Below are positions 52,447 to 63,465 of a DNA stretch of 64,000 nucleotides, in pieces. The stretch's first letter is position 1; each line of letters opens with the position of its first letter. The notes beneath the pieces were generated by a model. It saw only the letters and a list, made by a program, of their open reading frames with translations. It was not told the origin of the DNA and did not search any database. The stretch comes from Mesostigma viride (Eukaryota > Streptophyta > Mesostigmatophyceae > Mesostigmatales > Mesostigmataceae). A program made the position numbers and the translations under genes. The stretch covers positions 261,001-325,000 of the forward strand of contig RPFO01000111.1 in the NCBI GenBank assembly GCA_009746045.1, given 5' to 3'.

Positions 52447-55400
52447 ATGGCGTCACGGAATGCTGTTTCAGTTTACGCGAGCACCAGTTTCTGTAGGCAC
52501 ATTCCGCCTGCGCCTACCCAGCAGCCGGCCAAGCTCAAAATGAGCAAAAATGCCGCTGCCGGCGCAGTGGATGGCGCGGCATTTTGGTTTCCAGGATCCC
52601 GCGTAGATTCCAGAGCTAATAACACGATAGTGCACTCTTTGCGAAGGAATAGCGAGGGGGAAATGCTAGCTATTTCCCCAGGGTCGGTAGTGCAGGTCCG
52701 AAGCGAGGATCCGGGCAACAAGCCCTTTTTTTCTGGAGGTAGTGTGCATAGTAAAGCCAGGTGAGGCAATAGACCCGAGATGGGCGGTGGCAGGAAACGT
52801 AGACAACACGAACGAAGTCGTGTTGTGCGGCTATTGGCTGTGGCGCGACGATGAACTGCCTGAGCACCTGGCGCAGGCAGTTCACTGGTCGAGAACTGTA
52901 ATCGAGCTAATCGCCAGCGAAGACTGCGCTGCCATTCCAGTGTCGGCGGTGCAAGACATCGTCTCCGTGCAGGCCTACTGGCAGGCGGACTTCTACAGCT
53001 GGGCGGACTACACCGTACAGGTACTTTCTGTTTATAATGTCCTATCTATATTGCATGCATTTGATGCGGCTGACTGCGATGCCTCATTCGCTTTACTGCT
53101 GTAGGTGACAGAAAAGTCATAAAGCTTGCTGCCTTGGTGTTCAGAGAGCATATTTTGTCTGTGTATCTGCTTCTTTTTTTTTTTCCCTCTGTAATCTTTG
53201 GTTGTCTACCCTTTTTAATCCTGGTGGTTGGGTGGTTGGTTAGTTGGGTGGGTGGGTGGGTGGGTGGGTGGGTGGGTGGGTGGGTGGGTGGGTGGGTGGG
53301 TGGGTGGGTGGGTGGGTGGGTGGGTGGGTGGGTGGGTGGGTGGGTGGGTGGGTGGGTGGGTGGGTGGGTGGGTGGGTGGGTGGGTGGGTGGGTGGGTGGG
53401 TGGGTGGGTGGGTGGGTGGGTGGGTGGGTGGGTGGGTGGGTGGGTGGGTGGGTGGGTGGGTGGGTGGGTGAATGGGTGGGTGGGTGGGTGGGTGGGTGGG
53501 TGGGTGGGTGGGTGGGTGGGTGGGTGGGTGGGTGGGTGGGTGGGTGGTGGGTGGGTGGGTGGGTGGGTGGGTGGGTGGGTGGGTGGGTGGGTGGTGTGGG
53601 TGGTGGGTGGGTGGGTGGGTGGGTGGGTGGGTGCGTGGGTGCGTGGGTGCGTGGGTGGGTGGGTGGGTGAATGGGTGGGTGGGTGGGTGGGTGGGTGGGT
53701 GGGTGGGTGGGTGGGTGGGTGGGTGGGTGGGTGGGTGGGTGGGTGGGTGGGTGGGTGGGTGGGTGGGTGGTGGGTGGGTGGGTGGGTGGGTGGGTGGGTG
53801 GGTGGGTGGGTGGGTGGGTGGTAGGTGGGTGCGTGGGTGCGTGGGTGCGTGGGTGGATGGGTGGGTGGGTGGGTGGTGGGTGGGTGGGTGGGTGGGTGGG
53901 TGGGTGGGTGGGTGGGTGGGTGGGTGGGTGGGTGGGTGGGTGGGTGGGTGGGTGGGTGGGTGGGTGGGTGGGTGGGTGGGTGGGTGGGTGGGTGGGTGGG
54001 TGGTGGTGGGTGCGTGGGTGCGTGGGTGCGTGGGTGGGTGGGTGGGTGGGTGGGTGGGTGGGTGGGTGGGTGGGTGGGTGGGTGGGTGGGTGGGTGGGTG
54101 GGTGGGTGGGTGGGTGGGTGGGTGGGTGGTGGGTGGGTGGGTGGGTGGGTGGTTAGTTGGTTGGTTGGGTGGGTGGAGTGGGTGGGTGGGTGGGTGGGTG
54201 GGTGGGTGGGTGGGTGGGTGGGTGGGTGGGTGGGTGGTTGGGTGGGTGGGTGGGTGGGTTGGGTGGGTGGGTGGGTGGGTGGGTGGGTGGGTGGGTGGGT
54301 GGGTGGGTGGGTGGGTGGGTGGGTGGGTGGGTGGGTGGGTGGGTGGGTGGGTGGGTGGGGGTGGGTGGGTGGGTGGGTGGGTGGGTGGGTGGGTGGGTGG
54401 GTGGGTGGGTGGGTGGGTGGGTGGGTTGTTGTAAACTCACTATTGTTGTGATTGCTAGAGAGCTGTCACTTATATACCATTGTTTACTTGCATGTTTGCT
54501 TGCTCATGCTCCTGCCTGCCATATCATGTGCACTTACTTCACAGTTCTTCTACTCCAAGGAGAACGCCTGCCTGCAGCGCGTGCGGGGACCGGCGAAGAT
54601 GAAGGAGCTCAAGGCGGCCTTTCAGGCGCGCAACGAGGTGCTCATGGCTGGCTGCAGCGAGCCCACCCGACGCACCCTGAACCAGTCCCAAGCAGCGGCT
54701 TTCAGGCCGGTGGCGCAGAAGAAGTGGGGACCCAAGCAGTCAACCCAGGACCCAAGCGTCAAGGGCTACGTCCAGTTCCCCACCTCGCCGGTCATGATGA
54801 GCGCGTGGCCGCGCAGCATCCTCAAGCGGTTCAAGGCGGAGTCAGATGGCACCACCTTGAAAGTAAGTAACTGTTTACAGTTTTGTTGAGTTGCACAAAT
54901 GCAATACATTGCATGACACGAATGGAAACATGTGTTAAATTAACATCATTGAAACTGCCTACTACTATACCCTCCATGGGGATTTCCTGGCGATCGCAGG
55001 CAGTGTTCGAGTCCCCCACCCACGACGCGGCAAAGCCTCTGGCAGAGGTCCTCGGCCGTCTCTGGTGGGTACTCCGCTACGGCGGCGACGGCCACGTGGA
55101 GCTGCAGAGGGAGATCACGATCCTCTACGCACCTTTCAAGGCTCCACATTCCTTCAAGTAAGTGCAGGGATGATATAATTGGCATTGGTGAGCTCTTTGG
55201 TTGCGTGGGTGGTGGCAGGCGTGCGCATGCGTGCAGGTAGTTGGTTGGGTGGGGGCAGGCGCGCACGCGCGTGCAGGTGGTTGGTTGGGTGGGGGCAGGC
55301 GCGCACGCGCGCGCAGGTAGTTGGTTGGGTGGGGGCAGGCGCGCACGCGTGTGCAGGTAGTTGGTTGGGTGGGGGCAGGCGCGCACGCGCGCGCAGGTAG

Positions 55401-55750
55401 TTGGTTGGGTGGGGGCAGGCGCGCACGCGCGTGCAGGTAGTTGGTTGGGTGGGGGCAGGCGCGCACGCGTGTGCAGGTAGTTGGTTGGGTGGGGGCAGGT
55501 GCGCACGCGCGCGCAGGTAGTTGGTTGGGTGGGGGCAGGCGTGCGCGCGCATGGACTGTACTTGAGATGGTGCGGTTTCGTTGTGTACTCAATGTGCCCC
55601 TGCCCTATGGGATTGCTTCTTGTCTGCATGTTACATTTCTTAATGCCTCTATCCTGCATTCTTGGTTCTTTCCTTCTTGGCCCTCGCAGGCTGAAGGCGG
55701 CGGGTGCGACAGCCCGGAATGCGACTGCCCATGTTCTTTGGCACAGATGA
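52447..55750 (+). CDS. BAH-like protein of element B, copy 2
   Basis: Exons are 52447-53020, 54545-54862, 55000-55157 and 55690-55750, all GT-AG. Exon 1 is out of frame at a run of seven T (52726-52732); with six T all phases agree and the protein is about 369 residues. Residues about 80-205 follow the bromo-adjacent-homology pattern: FLEVVCIVKPGEAIDPRWAV, VVLCGYWLWRDDELPEHL, then a VIELIASED-x-x-x-IPVSAVQDIVSV block equivalent to the ELF.S......P...I.....V core of BAH, and DFYSWADYTVQFFYS. BAH modules bind nucleosomes or modified histones in chromatin. A transposon-borne copy could guide insertion or silence defence, which is speculative. The C-terminal part (exons 2-4) is basic and unassigned. 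AATAAA is at about 56106, facing the convergent transposase gene. Confidence 0.62.
53222..54427 (+). repeat. GGGT microsatellite array, copy 2
   Basis: 1.2 kb of GGGT/GGTG units lie in intron 1 of the BAH-like gene, with the same GTGAAT and GTGCGTGG marker blocks as copy 1 but more single-base phase slips (GGTGGTGG, GTGGAGTGG). The length differs from copy 1 by about 0.5 kb. Confidence 0.95.
55210..55553 (+). repeat. 40-bp minisatellite in BAH-like gene intron 3, copy 2
   Basis: Unit for unit the same as 15297-15640, with about 8.5 units of GGTTGGTTGGGTGGGGGCAG plus a CGCGCACGCG part. Confidence 0.9.
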
Positions 55751-56498
55751 TGACGTGGCAGAGCATTTTCCTTTGACGCAAGCATGTTGCACAATGTGGG
55801 TGCCATCACACACGCAGAATGAGTTCTGTAGATGCTTGTGAGATGTGCAGAATGGTGCGTCTTCCATGAGATATGCACGTTCTTGTGTAATATGCAGCGT
55901 AGCTGCTCGATCTCCAAACTGGTTAAGATACACAGCTACAAAGCGGGAATGTATGCAAGAAGTACCATCCTTTAGCATGTGATGCAGTAAGGCTGCATCT
56001 CCTACTTCTTACATTTTATTGCAATATTTTTTCATATTTTGTTTAATGAAAGATACAAAGAATTCTACCATTAATAGAATTTGCCACCCATGCTTGGAAC
56101 TATTGAATAAACAATTGCATTCGAGTAATCTGGCCTGGATAAGGCGCCTTGCAGCCAATCTTCCTCATTACGGCATCAGCGTCTGGGCCTGCGCCACCCC
56201 AAACCCGCCCCGGCCAATGTATCAAATGTAAGCATGCCGCCTGTCGTCTTTGCCGTTGTGGGGATCTCGATGTCTCATTCGTTGTTACATTTACTGAAGC
56301 GTCTATCAATATGTTTCATGTGCGTCTGGCATACGCGATGCATTGGTATATAAATAATATGTACAAGAAGATATACCAGTAGTCTATATACAAGAGGCTA
56401 TAACTGTTTGACTAGGCATGAAAAAAACAGGTTCTTGTTGATAGCAGCCACTGCCATGGACATCCCCCTATCTCGCATGGTGGTCCGACTAAGAGGCG

Positions 56499-59400
56499 TC
56501 ATCCACGTGCCGTGCGCTGCCTCTTGGGGGGTGGCTCTGGGGTGTCCTCCTCGTTGCGTGAGGGGGAGGGGCACTCCATGTCCTCCTCGTCGTGGGAGGT
56601 GAGGCCCCGCGCCTTGTAGCTGTTGACAGCTTCTTGGTATTCTGGCCATGACTGGTGGCCATTTGCGGCGTAGTCGTACGCACATGGCAAGCTGTCGCTG
56701 CTCTCGAGCCAGGTCTGCAGTTCGGGGTATTTCTTCTTTATTGGTGCCAGCCTGTGGTCGCTTTTCCGCTGCTCGCGTTGCATGATCTGCATGCCCCACA
56801 TAACATGAAGCAAGTACAAACAAGGGCCCTAATTGTTAATGCTTGCAAAGAAAAATGAATCTGTCCAAACTCATGTGCTCTGCGCAAGACTGAAGCAAGC
56901 ATCCGTCTTTCATGTCACGTGGCTTACCTGTAGTGCGCACTCGTTGGGCACTTGTCTGTACACGCCCTTCTCACGGATTGCAGCGCCGGTGTGCGGATTG
57001 TGGCCGATGACACGGCCCGCCGTTGTCCCTGTCGCACCGCCCTCCCCTGCGCTGTTGTTCCGCACCTGTATCCATGCCCACATCGGTTAAAGCGTCGCAC
57101 GCATCAGCAGGTCAGGTACTTGTCATGATAGGACTATATTGTTATGAATTGCCTGAATGAAACACAGTATTGTAATATACGTGCACAGCCGTACCTGACG
57201 GTTGGCTTCCTTGTGCTTGTTTTCCACGCCCGATTGGGCAAGTCTCCACAGCGCCCGCAGCAGGCGTTGCAACTCGCCGCCATGGCAGCCGAGGGCGTGG
57301 AGGTAAAAGCTGCCGGTTGTCTCCTTCACGTTTGCATGATCACGAGGCGGTGGAACCGCTTGCAGTTGTCCTCGAAGATGGCGTTCTCCTCGTCGGTCGG
57401 GTCAGGGTTGCGGCCGGTCTCGTTGATGTCCGTCAGCAGCCGCCAGATCTCGGTGAGTTCGGCAAGTTTGGTGGCGTCAAGGTTGAGGACAGGCAGCCAT
57501 CGCTCGTGCTCCTTGAGTAGTTTGCGTGCTTCTCCTCCCGAAATGTGCACTTCCTTGTACCCATTCGCCCCCGTGGGATCCGCCTTGATACGCATCTTGC
57601 TACCGATCTCCTCCATGCGCTCGTTGAATCTCTCGATGGCTTTCTTCGTGTTCTTGCTGCTGATGACCTGTTGGGTACGTGGTCCCCATGTTGGGCAGGT
57701 TACCGTTGTAAGGCACAACGGGTCGTGGTGTCATAAACCATCCATTACACAGCCCTGCGGGAAATATTGATGATAATCATGATGTGGTGATTCATCGAAC
57801 AATGCTTCGCAAATGATGGTGCTGCTTACCGCCTGTTGGACCTGTTTGACCAACGACTCCACGATGCGCGTTATGCAGTGCTCGATGTCGAACGCGAACC
57901 GCCACGCCTCCACCCCACGGACGAGGTCGTCTGCCCCAAGTTGGCGCGTCATGGGGTGGAGGATGTGGACGCGGAGGAGACCGTTTGTGGGGAGGCAGCC
58001 ACCCGGGTCCCGTGCGGCTCGTGCGCGACTCGAGCGTGCCGCAGAGGGTGGTGGTGGGGCAGCGTCGCCTGCCACAGGTGCGTACTCGTTCACGTTGATC
58101 GTTGGCACGCGAGGGTCGTCATTGCCTTCACCATCGATGGTGTGATGTTGGAGCTGCTTCTCCAGCTCCCAGGCTGGCCCGCGCTGTGGTGCATGGGTGT
58201 GGTGTTGGTTGATTGCAAGACCTTCGCGCAGGCCCATAAAGTGGCGGCGGAAAAATTGCTCGAGGGTCTCGTTGGGCTGTGGGCGCGCTAGGGCAAAAAT
58301 CTTCTGCTTGAGTGCTGACAGCATCTCGCACAGGTGGCAGAAAATGCCGTGCTTGTCGTGAAGGCCCCCACAACCTGCCAACAAACCACGTGAGAGAACA
58401 TGCCAAAGATGGGGTGAGGTAAGAGGTTGTATGCTTTGTGAGGTATGTGTGTGTGTGTGCGATGGACCTGCAAGCCCCCACTTTGCACACATAATGGACT
58501 AGTATGGGGGAAGCCTCCTGCCAAGTTTCAGCCCAATCCAAGCTCGTTTGCATATTTTAGGACCATGGCCCACCCCTAACGGTGGGCACGTGCTAGCGCG
58601 CGCAAGGGACCATGGCACCCCCTGGCCATGTCCACCCCCCCAAACGATGGACCTGCGAGCCCTCACTTTGCACATATAATGGACTAGTGTGGGGGAAGCC
58701 TCCTCCCAAGTTTCAGCCCAATCCAAGCTCGTTTGCATGTTTTAGGACCATGGCCCACCCCTAACGGTGGGCACGTGCTAGCGCGCGCAAGGGACCATGG
58801 CACCCCCTGGCCATGTCCACCCCCCCAAACGATGGACCTGCAAGCCCCCAGTTTGCACACATAATGGACTAGTATGGGGGAAGCCTCCTCCCAAGTTTCA
58901 GCCCAATCCAAGCTCGTTTGCATATTTTAGGACCATGGCCCACCCCTAACGGTGGGCACGTGCTAGCGCGCGCAAGGGACCATGGCACCCCCTGGCCATG
59001 TCCACCCCCCCCAAACGATGGACCTGCAAGCCCCCAGTTTGCACACATAATGGACTAGTATGGGGGAAGCCTCCTCCCAAGTTTCAGCCCAATCCAAGCT
59101 CGTTTGCATATTTTAGGACCATGGCCCACCCCTAACGGTGGGCACGTGCTAGCGCGCGCAAGGGACCATGGCACCCCCTGGCCATGTCCACCCCCCCAAA
59201 CGATGGACCTGCAAGCCCCCAGTTTGCACACATAATGGACTAGTGTGGGGGAAGCCTCCTCCCAAGTTTCAGCCCAATCCAAGCTCGTTTGCATGGTTTA
59301 GGACCATGGCCCACCCCTAACGGTGGGCACGTGCTAGCGCGCGCAAGGGACCATGGCACCCCCTGGCCATGTCCACCCCCCCAAACGATGGACCTGCAAG

Positions 59401-61780
59401 CCCCCAGTTTGCACACATAATGGACTAGTATGGGGGAAGCCTCCTCCCAAGTTTCAGCCCAATCCAAGCTCGTTTGCATGTTTTAGGACCATGGCCCACC
59501 CCTAACGGTGGGCACGTGCTAGCGCGCGCAAGGGACCATGGCACCCCCTGGCCATGTCCACCCCCCCAAACGATGGACCTGCAAGCCCCCAGTTTGCACA
59601 CATAATGGACTAGTATGGGGGAAGCCTCCTCCCAAGTTTCAGCCCAATCCAAGCTAGGGAGGGAGGGAGGGAGGGAGGGAGGGAGGGAGGGGAGGGAGGG
59701 AGGGAGGGAGGGAGGGAGGGAGGGAGGAGGGAGGGAGGGAGGGAGGGAGGGAGGGAGGGAGGGAGGGAGGGAGGGAGGGAAGGGGGATGGGACGGTGGTG
59801 GTGGTGGTGGGAAGGGCGTCTTTGTAACGATGATTTTAGTGTGTGTTCAAGGCAACATATTGTTTTTTAGCATTTTCCTTTGCTGGGTGACAACGTGCTT
59901 TTTAATGGTTACCTCGCAGTTGCCATAGATAGGACATGTCGCCTGGGAAGAAGAGGACGATCTGCACCATCCGCACAGCGTCGCGGAGGAAGACGGGGAT
60001 CTTGTTCTTGAGCATGTAGTGGAGCACCTCGAAGATAGCGCGTCCGTTGGCCTTCATGTTCTCGCGGGAGTCCTTCCCTGGAATCTCGGCAATCGTGAAT
60101 GTCCACTTAGGGGACTGCCATGCTCTCGGGAACCCCTTGCTCACGCATCGCAAAGTGAAGGCAGTCAGTGTCCTGCCCTTGGTCCCAATGTCGGTATTGT
60201 GGGCATCCCCGCTGAAGGCAAATTCCAAGATGATGTCAGCGAGGTCCGTCCACTCTGGTGCATCAGGGAACTCCTCGTGTAGCGAGATGACAGCTTCCTG
60301 CATCAAAGACGCAATGTATGCCATAGAATAGTTTGCCTGTTAACTTTTGCACGTGCATGTTCCTATCCTCTTGTAAATATCATCTGGCAGTTTCATGGCT
60401 GGCGCTCTCCCACAACATATGTGCGTGCAAACACCAATCAGGCATCCAAGCAAGCAAGTGGTTCGGCGAAATAAACAATCAAGCGCCCAAAGCAGCATGT
60501 ACGCCAGCACGTAAGCAACTGACTTAGCATACCCAGATTTCACACATCAGCCATGGTGGTCAGCTAATGCATGACACCAAGCATAGGTATGCACAACATA
60601 TATAACTAGGATCACGTTTGATGAAATATACCTGCACAACGCGAATGGGATGTTTCCCCCAGCCTCCCCTCCCGTGGGGGAAGAGCAGCTCAAGCACGTT
60701 TGGCATGGACACCGTCCGGTAAATTTTGTTCCACTTGTCTGCGTCGTTGGTGAGCTCGTCCTTGGCCTGTTTCTGCATGTCCCTGCTGGGGAACTCGCGG
60801 GGAGCTGTTTGGCGAATACCTGCGAACGTCCTGCACGTTGTCCCCGTACTGTCAGCCACGTGCACTAGGGCCTTGGCCATGTCCATGTTGTTACGCTTAA
60901 GCGATGCGCGCACCTGACCCGCCACTGCCTGCTTCTGGGAGCTAGGTAGGGCCATGTATGCTGCACTGGCCGGGATCTGGTCGTTCTCCCCCCAATGTGC
61001 TCTCTCAAGAGCGTGCCCATTGGCAGGGGGAGCTGCTTCCACCCTCTTTTGGCACGGCACGCGTTGACCGTGGCAGCTGTGCTCTTCATCTTCCGGATTG
61101 CCGCCCCCATGCACATCGCGGTAGATACCTTGAGGGCTTCCACGCTTGTCTCGTCCTCCTCTATCATCTTTTTAGCTGCGTCCCTAGCTGTTGGCAGGTC
61201 CCTCGCCACTAACTCGGTGGTCTTGTTGTACTGCTTGGTCCACTTGCAGGACGAGCAATTCGTGCCACGTGCTTGTGCCTTGGCCAACTGCCGCTGCAGC
61301 TCCTTGTTGTCATCCAAGGCCTTGGTGAGTGCCTCAGTGAGCTTCTCTACCTGGGTGCGCTGCTGCCGCTCTGTTTCCCCCGGGTGTGCGCGGCCGCCAT
61401 GTGTTCAGCAACGTCCGCCTGCAGTTGCACCACGCGTAATTGATTATCTCCCAGCTGCGATTGCAACACACTGTTCACGCGCTCAAGGTGGGCTTCTCGT
61501 AGTTGTGCGGCCTGCTCATTCAGGGCCGCGATTGTGAGCAGCTGGCTCAAATGGTCGACCTCGGCCAGCACGGTCTCGAATGCAGTGCCATCAGCAATGT
61601 CGCGAAGCAAGTCGGCGATGTTTATCTTGTTTGTGGTCTCGGTGATGTACCCCAGGTCTGCTGTGAGGTGCTCGATGCTTGCGAACTGCACAGCAGTGAG
61701 CTTTGTCCGGAACTCCACGTCTGGTGTCCTGTGGCAGTGTGGTGTGATTCTTGAAATGAGCTCTCGCTGGCGTCCCACTC
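56499..61780 (-). CDS. Probable DDE transposase of element B, copy 2
   Basis: Exons (minus) are 61780-60632, 60297-59913, 58374-57830, 57667-57195, 57065-56928 and 56786-56499, all GT-AG; about 990 residues are visible and the 5' exons are missing. The first exon is a coiled coil (LTEALTKALDDNKELQRQLA) with a CSSCKW pair. Candidate catalytic acids are D in EFAFSGDAHNTDIG, D in FFPGDMSYLWQLRG followed by a zinc-binding CGGLHDKHGIFCHLC, and E in SGVENKHKEANRQ after FYLHALGCHGGELQ. This D-D-(zinc)-E order and the R-L-L-R-A-L-W-R-L helix look like a DDE transposase, but I cannot place the family. The tail has the basic PPPKRQR. Frame breaks occur at C runs 61377-61381 and 60988-60993 (G runs on the gene strand; shared with copy 1), and a one-base loss lies near 57331 (copy 2 only). 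The gene converges on the BAH-like gene. Confidence 0.52.
58466..59655 (-). repeat. 185-bp satellite in the transposase intron, copy 2
   Basis: About 6.4 units of the satellite seen at 30538-31548, one unit more than copy 1. It occupies the intron between exons 59913-60297 and 57830-58374. Confidence 0.92.
59656..59781 (+). repeat. GGGA microsatellite, copy 2
   Basis: GGGA run with two breaks (GGGG and GGA), otherwise as at 31549-31681. Confidence 0.95.
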
Positions 61781-62029
61781 CTGCGTGTCCATCAACGCAC
61801 ACAACATCATGGTATGTGAGTTGATGAGCATCACTGCAGATTGTCAAATGCTTTGCGTGTTTGTCCACTAAAGTTGCGTGTGGGAATGCTAGTGCTTGAC
61901 AGCCCCCTCACATCCATGGCTAATGCCTCTGCAGTCCAAGCATGTGGTCTTGCACTATCAGCAGCAGCCAAGCAAGGACGCGAGCCAATCCCTGCCGACT
62001 CCTCCCACGATCGCCCATGCCATCCGTAG

Positions 62030-62576
62030 CCACCCCCCACACCCAGGTACGCATGCCAGCCACCCGCCACACCCACGCACGCATGGCAGCCACCCCACGA
62101 ACCCATGCAGGCACGCATGGCAGCGCCCCCATAAACCCACGCATGCATGCCAGCCACCCCCCACATGCACGCATGCATGCCAGCCACCCCCCACATGCAC
62201 GTGCATGCCAGCCACCCCCCACACCCAGGTACGCATGCCAGCCACCCCCCACACCCACGCATGCATGCCAGCCCCCCCACCGCAAACCCACGCATGCATG
62301 GCAGCCCCCCCACAAACCCACGCATGCATGCCAGCCCCCCCACAAACCCACGCATGCATGCCAGCCACCCCCCACACCCAGGTACGCATGCCAGCCACCC
62401 CCCACACCCACGCATGCATGCCAGCCCCCCCACAAACCCACTCACGCATGCCAGCCACCCCCACACCCACGCATGCATGGCAGCCCCCCCACAAACCCAC
62501 GCATGCATGCCAGCCACCCCACAAACCCACGCACGCATGCCAGCCACCCCCACACCCACGCACGCATGGCAGCCAC
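62030..62576 (-). repeat. Minisatellite upstream of the transposase exons, copy 2, truncated
   Basis: Same family as 33930-34800, with units around GCATGCATGCCAGCC. Block order differs slightly from copy 1 (some units gained or lost). It ends abruptly at the border of element B copy 2. Confidence 0.88.
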
Positions 62577-63006
62577 CGAGTCGGTGGCCGCGAGTTTGCT
62601 CAGTTGGCCAAGGCATTCAAGTGAGCAAACTTTCGGCGCGCAACGCGCGGCTTGTTCAGGAACTACGGCAAATCGAAAAATGCCTAGGCACTTTTGGATT
62701 CGCCTAGGCAGGACTAGATCTCAAATCTAAAAATGCCTAGGCATTTTTTCCGTGAACTAGATCTGAACAGCAACGAATTGGTCGCAATAAAAATGCCTAG
62801 GCATTTTTAGATTTGCCTAGGCACTTTTGGATTCTCCGTCCTTTCTGAACAGCCGCGCATCAGTCGCAACTACCGTTGTAGCGAGGCATTTTATGCGTGC
62901 TCGGCATTTTGGGTTTAACGGACTGCACTGCACTTTGAATTCAAACAGGTGAAAGCAACTGTTGAACACGTTTTAAGGTGAGATCGGTGGGTGAGAACAA
63001 GCGGAA
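62577..63006. repeat. Cluster of TGCCTAGGCA palindromes
   Basis: The palindrome TGCCTAGGCA (or CGCCTAGGCA) occurs at 62681, 62701, 62734, 62794 and 62814, mostly inside AAAATGCCTAGGCATTTT. ACTAGATCT stretches lie between. A hairpin (AGTTTGCTCA and TGAGCAAACT around 62593-62630) precedes it. The cluster is 180-330 bp upstream of the zinc-finger gene start, so it could be its control region or the end of another mobile element. Confidence 0.6.
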
Positions 63007-63465
63007 ATGGCTGACACAATGGGCACCGAAACCATGCAATTATGCGGGGGTGGTTGCGAAAACATGGTTGGCCCAGTCCACAAGTGCACGTGCGGCAAGT
63101 GGATGCATGTTTTTTGTGGTGTCGGCGTGGGAGAAGAGGGTTTTGGACAGACAATTCTGTGCAAGGAATGCTGCGGCGATACGAAGGTCGCCAGGAAAGT
63201 CGCTCCGAATGACCTGGGCAATCAGCCTGATAGCGCGAAAGGAATCGACAAGAGGGCTGCTGATGACAAAGAAGCCCACTCTGATGGGGAAGAAGATGCT
63301 GAGGAGGCTGAGGATAGGGCCCTTCTAGCTGGGGACATGGCCATATTGGAAGGAACTGACCTTAACGAACTGGACCGTGCCGTTTTAAGTGGGAAAATGA
63401 AGCCCATGACAACTAAGGAGCAAGCCGGGACGGCGACCAATGTATTCAAGGGCACCAGAAAGCAG
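63007..63465 (+). CDS. Zinc-finger protein, first exon
   Basis: The open frame starts MADTMGTETMQLCGGGCENM and runs 153 codons to a GT donor at 63466 (AAAGCAG then GTACAG, phase 0). Residues 13-57 hold C-x3-C, H-K-C-x-C-x4-H-x2-C and C-x2-C (CGGGCENMV, HKCTCGKWMHVFC, LCKECC). The spacing resembles PHD/RING-like or BED-adjacent zinc fingers found at the N terminus of some transposase and chromatin proteins. An acidic stretch follows (DGEEDAEEAEDR). No function can be given. The next exon lies beyond or in the unassigned tail. It may be a host gene or part of another transposon starting near 62577. Confidence 0.5.

Larger units (their letters stand above)
51988..62576. mobile_element. Element B copy 2, right end missing
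   Basis: It starts with GCATTACCGAAA seven bases after copy 1 ends. It is nearly identical to copy 1 along its length (few single-base differences, small indels and tandem-repeat length changes) but free of CACTA-1, CACTA-2, the YR element and LTR element 2. It breaks off inside the 5' minisatellite at 62576, so the region equivalent to 34438-35844 and 51216-51980, including the right terminal repeat and the first transposase exons, is absent. A palindrome-like CCACCGAGTCGGTGG marks the break. Confidence 0.75.

Noticed and set aside
62577..62650. tRNA-like or SINE head (GCTCAGTTGGCCAAGGC)
   Set aside because: Resembles a D arm, but no T arm or B box follows; the local hairpin explains the sequence better.
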